A DNA stretch of 64,000 bases from Tigriopus japonicus (GCA_010645155.1 CM021314.1:6651389-6715388); one strand, 5' to 3'. Counted from the stretch's first letter, positions 12,001 through 23,809 are shown. A program made the numbers and translations. The notes: generated by a model not told the origin, from the sequence alone.

Positions 12001-15000
12001 GGCGTTATTAAACCATGTGTCTTTGTCGTTGGCAAAGCCCACCAAAAGAAGTGCATTTATTGTCCAATTCAATGGTTTGGAATGGAAACGAGCCCCCTTC
12101 TTTCCCATTCCTTGACGCAAAGAGCCAATTCTAGCAATCGCAATACATTCAAAGGCAACGAGGCCAAGAAATGGAGGCTGAAGTCTCATTTTGGGGGGAA
12201 TTCGCAAAGCGAGGCTTGTTTGCAACCCGCTCTTTTGTTTGTCCTCTTGTTTATGACATGATGGGCCTTTTCGCTCTCTCGTCGGGTTTTCTTGCATTAT
12301 TGCGTAAGTCTGGAGGAGGAACAAGATCTTGTCCCATCCTTTGGCAACAACAGCAACTTACTCGTCTGATTCTTTTTGCGGGCCGCGGCCTAGTATTTTA
12401 TCTCTCACGACGGTCCGTGAAAAAGGGCCTTCTCTCACGGATTGCTCAGGGTCTCGCCTGGAGCAACCAGGATGAGATTTTCCATGAAATATATGTGAAG
12501 AATAAAGTCCGGACGGAGCAATAACTTTATTTAGTCTTGGCTTGGGCAGATCCTCAATTCAACCTGGATCAAGACACCATGAGTGAGTGAAGATGCTTGT
12601 AAAAAAGATAAGAAAAGGTCGACCGACGGCTCTCTCAAGTCCTCCTTATGATTTCGAGGAGAGACAACTTGTCCATGTCAGCCATATATTTCCAAAAAGC
12701 GATTTCAGGCTCCTCTGCTCGCGAAGAAGAATGCTTTAACCTTGAGTCTTGATGGCTGACTTGAAATTGTGCTTGTAAGCTCAAGAGTCATCTCTTTGTG
12801 AATTATTTTTTCAACCTATGGCTACTGCGGATGAACCCAAAACCATGGGATGCCCTGCAAGGATATCTGCTAGCGAAATCGACCCAAGCTGATCTAAACA
12901 CATTTCAACACCGTCATGAAAAGTATGAATAACGCAAGCAGGTCATTAAGCGAATGACTCCAACTTTTAGGAAGGAAAAATCGTGCTTATCTTCAAGAAA
13001 TGAGAAACATGGCCTTTCCAATTAACAAGCGCACGATCTGCCCGTTCAAAGTGTTGGGGCCACCCTCGCAACTTTGCCCAATATTCCTGGGTTATTCTTC
13101 ATAGAATTCATCTTGCGAGCCTTTTTTCTATGACATCGTGAGCTTCATGGATAGACCTCCGTGTCAATCAAAGCAGGAAACGAAAAGACACACACCCATC
13201 CTTGGTGGTTAGGCTAGCTTATTGGGACCGAGTGAATGGGCTCCCAAGATTTTAGATCATTAGCTACACCATCTAACGCGTAATCTGGGAGATTTAAACT
13301 GAAGCAACAACACCTTCGTGGGTTCAAAGTGAGGAGGCAACGCCCAAAAACAATGTTCAAAGGATGTAGTCTCCTCCCTCACCAGCGCGAATACAACACT
13401 GCCAATTAAGTTTAATCAGTAGATGGGTTTGGAGAATTAAAAGAAAATATTTCTAACAAAATTTTAGTCTTACTGCAAACGTTTTGTTTTTTTGGCTGGA
13501 CCACCCTAATCATCTATACGGGTTTTGCATCCAAAGGGGTTGCAGTTTTAAGTTTATTGTTCCCCTTTCGTCTCATTTGAATTGGAATATAGTTTTCGAT
13601 GAAGATAGTTGGTCCTGTTCTTGTCCATAAACACAATAGCATAGAGTGACCTTATTTTAAGAAAATGAGGTGACATTGTTGTTCTCCAGCGTCTTTTTGA
13701 AGCGGACTCTGAAACGAAATGAGCCCTCAGCGACTCAGAGGACCACTTTGCTGACTTTAATATCTAGGCTAAACACGTACCTGGGGGCTCATTAAGAGGA
13801 GATTTGGATATAAATGGCAGTTTGCCTCTGATTTTTCCGACTTGCTAATGAGGAGAGAGAGATGACGAGATTTAATGACTACTTTGCTTATCTCCTGAAA
13901 ATGTCCTTCTAATGGTTTGGAGGCTGCCAAGACACCAAAGGAAGTTGGATTTAAATGGCACGAAATTCGTGCTCATTCCTCATGGTCGGAGGAAGCCTGT
14001 AAATGAGAAGGCCAATCCGACGTACTGTTGGGCAGCACTGCACGAGCCATCCATGTGGAACCAATCAATCCTTCCCTGCAGGTCCAAGATCGGAACCACA
14101 CAACTTTGAATAATCATGACAGAGGGGGGCTTCCTGGGTAAAACGCTTTAATCGTTTCTCCAAACAAGCATCTCAGAGAAGTATCACTGGCGTTTGAAGT
14201 AGAATGTGACATCACAAAATGAGAGAAACACGGAGCCATTTGAAGAAATGACTGTCAGTCCACGAGTTCATTCAGCCAGTAATCAAAAACACAGAAGAAG
14301 TGTCTGTCTGGTTCTAGCTCTCATTTTACTTGGTCTTCCTACCGTGCAATCCAAATGGCCAGACTCATTCCAATCGTTTAATAGTGAGTACGTTCGCCGT
14401 CACCCATTCAGCACTCCATCGTGCTGCCATTTTTTCGTGTCTGGCCAAGCAATCAGACTCGCATTTATGACTCTGGGCTGCTTTTGTCTTGAGCAGTTGA
14501 GACTTGATCGCTGTAGAGGTCGTCTTGTTATTTGCCTTCATCTTTCTCTTCACTACAATTATGATCTTCACAATAATAATAATGATAACAACAACAATAA
14601 CAACGTTGTGAACGGGAGTTCTCTCGATCGTGGAGAGCCTTCTAATCCATCACGGGCGATGGTCTCGATTTTTTGTCTGTGCACGTAATGATGATTCTTG
14701 TCAGTGTTGAGAAACAAGTCACGCGAATTGAGTCGTTTTTGCTGCCCCAAGCTTCAATTGAGATGTCGATGGCATCCTCCTCGATTCTTTAGTAGCGAGC
14801 ACATGATCATTATTGCTTACATGACGTGTAACACTGGTATCAAGACTTTTATCTGGTCTAGTAATGAAACGAGATCATTCCGACCGACCTCAGCGCAACC
14901 ACCAACCCCTCACGAACCTCAGCCAACCACCAAGAACATCTTCCTCTTTCTCTTCATCATCATCATCAGGAATGATTTGACCAATGAACAATCCCAATAT

Positions 15001-18000
15001 TGAGGCGAGTGCTAACCAGACACGTGAATACTCGTCAGCAAGATTGCTTACGGGGTTTGGCATCTTTTTGGCAACATGTTTCCTCTAATTGACATTTACG
15101 ACTCGTCTAGTTCACCATCAAGCAACTGACCCAGAAACTGCCATCTTCCCATTCAATGATTGGCAGGGGGATAAATCAGATTAGTAGTCCGTCTTGTACG
15201 GAAATTAGCTCCATGTGGTTTTCCTCAGCCTCATTTGCTGTGGGTTCAGAGTAACTTAGAATGTTCAAATCCTCCCATATCACAACTGTTCCCAATGTCC
15301 AGAGTAATTTCGGCCGTAAGTTAGTTGTTGCCGTTGCCGTCGATGAGTCCCATTTGCGCTCTTTCGTACTTAGGACATGTTTCCACAACAACTCGAAGTG
15401 GACTTCATTTCGAGAACTGAGCAGAAGCAAAGCGTCATATTAGTGGAAATGGCTTCTGGTCTGTCGTTGGAGCTATCTCTACTTGGAGCCGAAGAGGCAA
15501 AAAAGGAGCTGCACCAATGGCCGTTTGAACGCTCAATTTCATTGCAACAGATGTAGAGCAAGGTTGAGTTTAGTGTGGCAGAAAAAAACCAACCAACCAA
15601 GCTTCGCCCCATCTTGCAAGGTGCTTCTTGGTTCTTTTTCCTGTCGTTCAGACTTCAGAGTATGCTGAAGTAGAGCTCTTTTCTTTTCTTTCCACCAACT
15701 ACCGACTAACTGCCTTATGAACAACAAGAAACAAAATATAATGCTCACTCTCACTCTCCTCCTAGTCTTTGGTCGACCTCATACGATAGGAAGAGTGTTA
15801 CAGCAATTACAAGAAATAAGGGCTTCCCTACTAAGCACCATCCATTTGCAACTTCTTTCAAGCCTTTGGAGGCTCATTAAAGCCGTTAGTTTTTCAAGAT
15901 CGCGTATTCGCCGGGAAATCTACCAACGACGTTCAGAGTATAGAGAGGAAGACTCGTGTGAGTGCGTGAGTGAGAACAGCGTCCACTGAGTCTTTGTGCA
16001 TCAATGTCGGGAAGTTGGCAATTCATATGGCGACGATGCGGATGTTGATGATGGTGATGAGGTGGTGCTCATTAAGGAGCGAAAGTTCCAGTCCGCCCTA
16101 CTCAGGTGGTTGGTTACATTATGTATGTAGGTATCGAGAGGTTTGGTCAATCATCATGAGCATTTAAAGATGGCCAGACTAAGAACGCCGATAACGCAGC
16201 CAAAAGGCTGATTAATATTTAGCAGCTCTTGTAGAGTCTATCGGACAAGGAGATCTCCCATGGAGGCTCATTCCCTTGTTTGGAATTGGACGAGTGAAAA
16301 AGGCGATGATGACTCGGGAGAATGGTCCCAGTATGGAAACTTGGAGGCTCGTTGAGAATTAATGATAAACTCGACCTAAACGCCTGGCTAGCTCCTCACT
16401 AACCATTTGTACACAATTAACATATTCCCGTTTCTTTCCGTGGTTTAGATCCCCCAGGTCGCCCCGAAATCACGGGCTACATCGAAGGTGAGACCAAACG
16501 CTTGGGTCAACCTGTGACACTCACGTGCATATCGTCAGGAGGCAATCCCTTGGCCAAGATATCTTGGTACAGAAATGATGTCTTGGTGGACACCTCACAT
16601 ACCGCCTCCGGAAGTGAATCGCGGAATACATATCCATTTTTGGCCACCACCGAGGACAACAACGCCCATTTCCGTTGCGAGGCCTACAACGAGCTCAACC
16701 CCGAACCCATGGAGGCCGAAATCGTGCTGTCTGTCCAATGTAAGTTTTCCGTTCAAGCCAATTTGATGTAATTGAGTTCTTTTGCCACTTTTTCTTGGCC
16801 TTATTTCAAAGACGATTGAAAGGATTGCAAAACCCATAGGAGCGGAAGACACTTTTCGGTCGGTCATAAGGAAAGAGGCAGAAAATCTTTTCTTCATGGG
16901 GCAAAGCATGGTAGAGCAACGGAAGCCAAGATCCGCCTCCGACTAGCCCCCTGAAAAAAAATCCGCTTACTCGGCGTTCAGTAATTCTTCTATAATGACA
17001 TTTTCCTTTTCACGTCTTACGTTGGTTCTGCTCCTTTGTACCTCTTTCTCCATTCAATCCAAGAGGGTGAAATGTTCGCCAAAAATCTCGCTCAAACCTG
17101 CCCTTGTGTCTCTTGGTGCATGGACGACAGAATCGGCATAAGAAAAATGGCCCAGGAGCAGCCTTACTCGTCCTTCTTCTTTCTAACGGGCTTTCATGCT
17201 CGCACCCCTTTTCTATGAGTACTTGCTCCATTCTTTTCAATGGCCAAATTTTGAATTCTCCTTCCTTTTCCGCTTTCGATCCTGCCAAGGAATCGAGAAT
17301 CTCCCGCGTGAAGATTGAGCCTCAAGATTGGCGAGCAATGACCCACTGAAATTAGAGCACAGATGAGAGTGATAAAGTGCAGAAACCAACATTGGTAGGA
17401 GGCGTCGAGGCATTAATTGTCAGGCGTGGGTCGAGCATTCCTTGTGGTACATACAACATGCGCAATAGGAAATGCTGTCGACGCCCACTTGGGCTCGGAC
17501 GATTGGTATGCTGAAGTCAAAAATAATGAGCGATTGCTTGGTTTCTAGTTGCCCCAGACAGTTTGGACTTGCGTGGTCCAACAGAGGCCAAGATCGGAGA
17601 AATTATCACCTACGAATGCTCAACGGCCAATTCGAATCCACCTGCTGCCATTCAATGGGTCGTGGGGAACAAGACCCGGCAAGCCGATCATACTTATACC
17701 GTCACTTCCCCCTCGGGTGGGTGGATTACTCATTCGAACATTACTGTGTCTCTCGGACCCAGTGATCGAAATAAAATGATCATCTGCAATGGACTAAATT
17801 CAGAGCTGAACGACATCAAATCGGAATCAAGAATGCTCTCTGTGATTTGTAAGTTGTCCCATTCCCATTCTTTTCTTTGTGCTTGCGACTCGTTTTTGGC
17901 ACTTGAATCAGGATTATGAATCGTGCGTTTGCTTTCAGACCCACCCGGAACTCCTAAAATTCAGGGCCTCTCGGACGACGAAGTCTTGACCGCTGGCGTT

Positions 18001-21000
18001 TTGAAGCGAGTCACGTGCACTTCCTTGGCTGGAAATCCATTAGCCACACTCAAGTGGTTCTTGAACGACAGGCCTTTGGAATCATTCGATTCTACCAAGG
18101 ACAACTATGCTTCTGCAGAGCTAGAATTTGTGCCAAAAAATGCCGATAATGGAGCCTCATTACGATGTGAGGCCAGCAATGCTGCCCTCACGGATCCGTT
18201 GAGTGCCACCAAACATGTCGTGGTGCAATTCTCGCCCAAGTTCGTCAAAATCGCCATGGACCCGGAACACCCGCAGTCGGGTGTGAATGTCACATTGAGT
18301 TGTGAGACCGACAATAGCTATCCAGCCTCCGAACTGGCTTGGTGGCATAATGGAGAGCGACTTCAGAGCGCAACTGACATGGTTCTTGATGGCAACTTTG
18401 GGGGCTACATAACCACCAGTTATCTTCAATTGAGCCTGACCGCCCAACATGACGGAGCCGTTGTGACATGCGAAGCCTCCAACCCTGCCGTTCAAAACCG
18501 CGTCCATGATGCAATTACACTCTCCGTTGCCCGTAAGTATGATTGCACAAAAAAGCACCGCAGGGACCACGGACAGACATGCAAGGGGTGAAACCCTACG
18601 ACTTACTCGAACGCAATGTGGTTGGTTGGTTGGTTGGCTAAGAGAGATTTTCGTCAAGACGTAATGCATTAATGAAAAGAGTTGCCCTTCGAACTTCAAC
18701 TTATGACTTGATTTTGTTCTCTCGTGCGTCGCGTAGCATACGCTGAATATGAATTCATCCATTGCCACTTACTCATCACCGTATCTCTTCTCGTTTTCGT
18801 ACAGATAAGCCAGAGTTCATTCGCGAGTCGACAGAGCCTTTCCGGGTGATCGAGGGACAGTCGGCCATTATCAACATGACAGCCGTGGCTAACCCTTCGG
18901 CCATGACCTACGAATGGACCAGGGTCGACAATGAGGTGGAGGACACCGAGATCCTAAGCTCCCGAGTCACATCTCAAAACGATGGGGTTCTCAAAATAAA
19001 CCGAGTCGAAAGGAATGATGGCGGCTATTACACTGTCACCGCGAAAAACAAGGAAGGGACCACTCAGACAAAAATTGAAATCGAAGTGCTCTATCCACCC
19101 AGGTGAGTGCCATTTTCTTGAATAGCCTCCATAATGAGAAGCTCTTCCATCTCAAACGATTTTCCCGTGCCTGCCTAGATGACGGGCTTCAGTAGACGGA
19201 AAGATGGATGGAAGAGGAAAAGAACGAATATTTTTCATTCCTAAACACCGTGCATCATGAGCACCGAATTTATGCCGGTCGACTGATGGGTGGTGGTGGT
19301 GCAAATAGAGTGATAGCCTTGGCTCAGAAGAGAGCCCGTCAAAATAGGCATCACCACATCACAAACACAATGACTCACTATGTCATCTTGCTTAGTTAGC
19401 ATGCAAAAGTGAAGACAGGCAATGATAAATGCGTCGAATTACACGCTTCACTTTTTTAAAGTCCCCGCAGCGTCTTTTCAAAGGCCCAGACAATGTAGTG
19501 CAAAACAACCCTATGGAGAATGCCTCCAGATTTTTCTTTTGGAAGAAAGAGCGAGATTCACACGTCCACTTCGAGAAAAGGGCGCTCTTTCACTTAGGAA
19601 CCGACAATGTGCCAAACTTTTTAGAGGTTTCTAATTGGATTTGGAACTTGAGAATCAGTTTCATAATAGAGCTAAAACGTATGATATATTTGATCGAAGA
19701 CAGTAACCCGAAATTCTTGTCTCCTCAGGATTGTGGACATCACTCATCAAGTCCTGGTTGGACCAGGTGAACCGGCTCATCTCGAGTGTGCTGTTGATGC
19801 CAAACCCCTTGGAACAAAAACGATTCGTTGGGAACGCGAAAATTACGACCTGGCTTCTAAGACGAAAACTACCATGGGATCGCCAGCATCGACCTCAGAT
19901 GGCAATGCCAACTCCAACATCGGTGTGGTTCTGCTCACAGTTTTGAATGCGACCGCTGAAGATTCAGGGATGTTTTGGTGTGTGGCGGATAATGGGATTG
20001 ACAATGACGAAGGAACTCCTCGAGTGCGAAATGGAAGCCTTCTCATGGTTCGACGTAAGTAGTTTTCACTGGCAATTGTGATGAAAAATATCGAATTCTG
20101 TTTCTCGGCCATTTTTCAAATCTCACTGGTTCCTCATGAACCCTAAAACGTATGAGAAGCTTCCAGATCAAGAAAGGGGCTCTCCTCCTTTGTGCCACTT
20201 GGATGCTCGTGCTCATCGATCCTCTAAGATCGAACCCTTTCTAGACCTCTTATTGACTGCAGCGTCCAAGTCAGACAACGGCACTCTTCATCAATCCCAT
20301 TCTTTCCATCTCGATTGGACCACTTTCCTTGAAACAAGAAAGGGATCAGGAATTCACAAATGTCTGCTCTTATGTTTTTCAGACAAGCCCATCATGATCA
20401 AGAATCCTATAATCTCCCGAGCCGCCGCAGATATTGAAGACACTGCCCATCTGATCTGTGAAGTCCGTGGAGTTCCAAACGTGACATTTTCTTGGATGAG
20501 AGTTGGTGGGGCTTATCTCGTTCCCAGCAACCCTCGGGCTCCCGAAAAGAAATTCTCGATGACAGAGTCCATGATCGACCCTTTGACCTGGCGATCCGAG
20601 CTGTTCATATTCAACGTTTCAAACAATGATTATGGCGCCTATGAGTGTGTTGCTAGAAACACTGAGGGTAAGTTCTCGTAGCCGGTAGCCCTGGGATAGC
20701 GAGGGTAATGATTATGATGAGGGTCTCCGAGCGGAAATCAGACATTTCTTCTCACACCAATCATGAGAATGGATTTGGCCGGGATGGTGTTGCATGAAAG
20801 AGGTGTCAAGACCTCGTCGCCACCATCTCAAAAACGGGAGGAAGAAGAGGATGTAAGTCATCATTGACGGTTTTTGTTGTAATTTTTGCAGGAGTGTCCC
20901 GTCATCGCGTTCCCCTGGATGTCAAGAGTCGTCCAGATCCTCCTTCGTCCCTACAGATTGTGAATGTGACGCACGAATCTGTTTCTTTAGTGTGGACCCC

Positions 21001-23359
21001 AGGATTCCATGGCGGCATGGAGCAATATTTTAGGATCAAATACCACGAACCAGACTATTCCAATAATCCCAGGTTTCACGATGTCTACCCAGCCAATACG
21101 CACCAAGTGAAATTGGTCGGACTCAGACCAGGAAAACAATACTCAATGGCAGTCATGGCCTTCAACAATCTCGGTGAATCAAACTACACCATGAAGCCCA
21201 TTCTGGTTCGAACGTCAAGTAAGTTCATCTCAAAAGGATCTCAAGGGAAAGTTAAATCACTGCAATGTTGTCAACTTTGTTACAAGCAGCCTTACCGGAA
21301 AGACTTAATCATAATGAATCGGCGATGGCCATTCAACCCCATCAGGCTGATGAGCCTGAAGCAGCATCCAATCATGAAATAGGTGACGTTTTGGGAGGCT
21401 ATGCCTCCAACTCAGATTCATCTTTTTCAATTACGGCTGCTTTGCTCGGTCTCATAATCGCGGTCATTAGTACCGTGATCCTTGTCATAGCCATTGCTCC
21501 CTTGTGTCGTTACAAGGCCCGAGATTGGGCAGTAGCTGCCACAGGAATGGGCAGTGTGCCCAACTCTGCCACAACGCAAAGGCTTGTCGGTGAGTCATTT
21601 CAGTTTAATATTTCTTCATTTTTTTGGTTTTAGGTCAGCCTCCATTGGAAGCCCAAGACCAGCTTTTGTTCCGTGAATCGATTTCTAGCTCTGGCGAGCT
21701 GCCTGCCGTTGTGATCATTTCTGTTGCCGTCATTGGCACACTTTTGTTCCTTTTGAACGTTCTTTTGATTTCTTGTTTCATTTTGAAAAAGAAGCAGAAA
21801 GAAAAGCAACAACGTGCCCCATCCACCGAAGGTAGGTCTATCCGCTCCAAACCAACCAGCCTACCGTTTTGCCTTCACTTCATTTCAAGTGATGGACAAA
21901 TTTCCTTCTCTCTGCCTTTCTGGTTCTCGGACTAAAGTAACACTTAACCTGTCATATATATCTCTTTTCCTCTCTATGGCCTCTTCTTCGAAACCAACCG
22001 TTTCAACAAGATGGTGGGGTACAGCAGACAGACAATTGTCATCGTTTCTTTCTTTCCTTCTTAATTTGCTTCAGTTATTCTCTCTTTTTTGTCTGACTCT
22101 TTGAAATACGCGTGTATTCCAATGATTGGTGATTCGAATTTGTCTCATTTTTGACAAATACGTATATCAAGTTAACATTATTCTTTCAGGTAGTACTTCC
22201 GCGGGTAGTACAAAGTCGGCTCAAATGGAGCTCTACACAACTAGCAGTGTTTACAACGAGACCATGTCAGGAGGAGAAACCCTTAGCTCGATATCCGAGA
22301 AAAGTTGCATATCAGGTCCCAATAATCAACATGGAATCATGACCACGGCCAATTTAGGCAATAATATCAATGACTGCCAACAACAAACTGCCTTCATGGT
22401 AAGTCGAAGAAGTTGTTTATCAAACCCAGCATTTCAATGGATACAATATCAATGGATAAATCCTACAGGACGATGGTATGGGCTCCCACAACTTCAATGG
22501 TTACCTTATGGACCATCCAATGCAAAGGTCCATGACCTCTGATCAAATCCACACCATCTATGGCAATTTGCCTTCGATGACCATGACCAATCCTTTGGTC
22601 AATAACCCGTACGTTCATAGAGGTCTGCCTTCATCGGCGACCGTGGATGGTGGAATGTCCCAATTGGGGAGCCATGGCCACAACTCCAATGACGACACCA
22701 TGATGGCTGAGGACGAGGATGTCATGGCCTTGTACAGTGTAGTTAATAAACCTTTGAGGCATCATCCAATGGATGCTATGGGATTTCATCGCCCCATGGT
22801 TCAAGCCTCACCACAAACCATGCCTAGGTTGTTGGCCCCACATCAGGTGCAAGGCAACCCCAACTATGAGGACACAGAGTCTGAATATGCTGTGGAATTG
22901 AGACGTCAAGCTTACCTTCAATCTCTCGGTGAGTTTTGCTTTCCACTTGGCTCTTAGTATGGAATCTGATAGTTTATGTTGTGTTCATCAGGTGATCATG
23001 GTGGCTACGGCAGTCAGATGAGTGGTGCTTCGTCCTCAGGAAACTCGTCACTCCCTCCCCCTCCTCAACTGATGCAGCCCGGAATCCCGCCCAATAACTT
23101 CTACCCAGTTCCGACCACAGGTCCATATGCCCCTTCACCCAACCCTCATTTGACTTCAACCACTTCGGGAGTAGAAGGGCCGCTGTGCGCCAGTTCTCCG
23201 AAGAGAACCGTGTCGGCCTTTACCACATTTGGCCAACATCAAAATGGTATTAGCAGTGTGCCTAGATTTAGTTCCACAGGAAGCAGTACGAGTAGTGGAT
23301 CTCCTGCTCCTCAACATCCTAATCCCACACCCATCCCAGCCAGTGGCCATTTGGTGTAA
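5652..23359 (+). CDS. Nephrin / Sticks-and-stones / Hibris family Ig cell-adhesion receptor, 5' incomplete
   Basis: This is a type I membrane adhesion receptor. Family members bind Kirre/Neph proteins on the neighbouring cell in myoblast fusion, nephrocyte or podocyte slit diaphragms and axon sorting. Exons: 5652-5831, 5922-6074, 10738-10920, 16449-16739, 17549-17848, 17939-18532, 18805-19102, 19729-20054, 20383-20667, 20892-21218, 21287-21589 and/or 21634-21831, 22190-22398, 22469-22928, 22992-23359. All junctions have GT-AG ends and matching phases, mostly phase 1. The order is about nine Ig domains, one FN3, a membrane span and a roughly 345-residue tail. Family marks include PGFPRYTVLG in Ig1 and the domain-opening PPGRPEI of Ig3. 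Using only the second membrane-span exon, the visible part encodes about 1,389 residues, near the size of fly Sns. The N-terminus is missing. Whether it is closer to Sns or Hbs cannot be settled by eye. Confidence 0.9.
6075..10737. other. Intron of the nephrin-like gene, 4.66 kb
   Basis: The intron opens with GTAAGA at 6075 and ends in a T-run followed by AG at 10736-10737. The flanking exons join in phase 1 inside Ig2. A CT-rich run lies near 10405-10440. I see no supported gene or mobile element inside; the open frames on both strands are short and unlike known proteins. Confidence 0.6.
10738..10920 (+). CDS. Nephrin-like exon: second half of Ig2
   Basis: This 183-bp exon completes Ig2. 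It carries the second Ig cysteine in GITWACEAQHS and ends LLSVL, the usual last beta strand. It joins 6074 upstream and 16449 downstream in phase 1, giving the linker into PPGRPEI of Ig3. Splitting of an Ig domain by a phase-1 intron is common in this family. Confidence 0.85.
10921..16448. other. Intron of the nephrin-like gene, 5.5 kb, holding a possible alternative first exon
   Basis: The intron begins GTAAGT and ends TTTAG before 16449. It contains simple repeats: a mixed GTC/ATC run near 11300-11335 and AAT/AAC units near 14570-14605. The only stretch that looks coding is 14248-14383, described separately. The rest shows no gene that I can support. Confidence 0.6.
14248..14383 (+). CDS. 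Candidate alternative first exon with signal peptide
   Basis: An ATG with A at -3 opens 45 codons plus one base. The protein has a basic start (KHRR), a hydrophobic core (VCLVLALILLGLPT) and a plausible signal-peptidase site after VQS. The frame then runs to a strong donor, A|GTGAGTAC, in phase 1. The next nephrin-like exon, 16449, also opens in phase 1, so splicing would put a signal peptide directly before Ig3 and drop Ig1-Ig2. That use is inferred from phase and position. It could instead be the first exon of an unrelated nested gene or a chance frame. Confidence 0.5.
16449..18532 (+). CDS. Nephrin-like exons encoding Ig3, Ig4, Ig5 and Ig6
   Basis: Exon 16449-16739 encodes Ig3: PPGRPEITGYIEGE, LTCISSGGNP, ISWYRND and HFRCEAYNE. 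Exon 17549-17848 encodes Ig4, with TYECSTANSNPPA, IQWVVG and MIICNGLNSE. Exon 17939-18532 encodes two complete domains in one exon: Ig5 (VTCTSLAGNPLATLKWF, SLRCEASN) and Ig6 (LSCETDNSYPASELAWW, VVTCEASNP). Each domain has the paired cysteines and core tryptophan of C2/I-set Ig folds. Introns are 809 and 90 bp and all borders are phase 1. Ig3 and Ig4 match my memory of fly Sns in order and spacing. Confidence 0.9.
18805..20667 (+). CDS. Nephrin-like exons encoding Ig7, Ig8 and Ig9
   Basis: Exon 18805-19102 encodes an Ig fold with MTYEWTRVD and GGYYTVTAKNKEG. Its first cysteine position reads as isoleucine or methionine (AIINMTAVA) and the second as threonine, so this domain lacks the usual disulfide. 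Exon 19729-20054 encodes Ig8 (HLECAVDAKPLG, IRWERE, MFWCVADNG). Exon 20383-20667 encodes Ig9 (HLICEVRGVPNVTFSWM, AYECVARNTEG). The first exon ends in phase 2 and the second completes the arginine codon; later borders are phase 1. N-glycosylation sequons such as NVT and NVS occur. Confidence 0.88.
20892..21218 (+). CDS. Nephrin-like exon encoding the FN3 domain
   Basis: This single 327-bp exon encodes the membrane-proximal fibronectin type III domain. Typical FN3 features are RPDPPSSLQIVNVTHESVSL, VWTPGFHGG, FRIKYHE, LVGLRPGKQYSMAVMAFNNL and GESNYT. One FN3 domain just outside the membrane is the layout of nephrin, Sns and Hibris. The exon ends in phase 1 (codon base A), which can join either of the two next exons. 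Confidence 0.92.
21287..21589 (+). CDS. Nephrin-like membrane-span exon A (alternative)
   Basis: This 303-bp exon has phase 1 at both ends and encodes 101 residues: an acidic juxtamembrane stretch (HQADEPEAASNHEIGD), a hydrophobic span (ITAALLGLIIAVISTVILVI) and a basic stop-transfer side CRYKARDW. The next exon, only 44 bp away, encodes a second membrane span. Because both exons are multiples of three with the same phases, each can be used alone. Including both would put the tail outside the cell or create a hairpin. I infer alternative, probably mutually exclusive, use. Confidence 0.8.
21634..21831 (+). CDS. Nephrin-like membrane-span exon B (alternative)
   Basis: This 198-bp exon has phase 1 at both ends. 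It encodes QPPLEAQDQLLFRESISSSG, a span AVVIISVAVIGTLLFLLNVL and a very basic stop-transfer KKKQKEKQQR. It resembles exon A in design but not in sequence. The preceding intron (21590-21633) is 44 bp, against 59 bp or more for the other introns I mapped in this window. The donor after 21831 is GTAGGT and the next exon is 22190. Confidence 0.82.
22190..23359 (+). CDS. Nephrin-like exons encoding the cytoplasmic tail
   Basis: Exons 22190-22398, 22469-22928 and 22992-23359 encode a low-complexity tail rich in Ser, Asn, Met and Pro. It has tyrosines in contexts that Src-family kinases or SH2 proteins could use: SSVYNETM, TIYGNLPS, ALYSVVNK, PNYEDTESEYAVEL. The protein ends PASGHLV at a TAA. From memory, human nephrin also ends GHLV, and its last residues bind the PAR3 PDZ domain, so the motif looks kept. 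The introns are 70 and 63 bp. Canonical YDxV Nck-binding motifs are not obvious. Confidence 0.88.
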
Positions 23360-23809
23360 AACGAAAAGAAATGTCCGCATCCGTGCTAAACCAACCACCA
23401 AAGTCAATAAGTCCCTCTAATCTAGTCCCCAAACCCTTGATGATAAAAACCGCTGCACCAGAGGCAAAGAAAGTGCGAGTGAAACCATCATCGGTTGGGT
23501 AGGCTTGGCTGTTTCACTTCTTCCAGTGCATTTGGGAAGGTGACACCGATATCATCCTATTTAATCAACTACATTTGCCAGTACATGTCGCCCACAACTG
23601 TGATACTCGGATTTCCTAAGCCGATTTATGTCGTTCAATTTTGTTTTCAATGAATTGAACGGAGCCTTCCCGCGCGCATGGGAGGCCTTCCGCAGTTTCT
23701 TTTCTCTCATGATGAAACTTTGGTTCAGTTCTATGACTTTTTCTCCATGCTAAACGTGTTTATGCCTTTTATACTCAACCACGATGGAAGAATCATTATC
23801 CATTTCGAC

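Noticed and set aside
12171..12524. 117-codon frame inside the large intron
   Set aside because: Not similar to anything recognised, no conserved motif, no splice partners.
18160..18768. 202-codon minus-strand frame
   Set aside because: It is antisense to the Ig5-Ig6 exon, whose coding evidence is very strong; this is a shadow.
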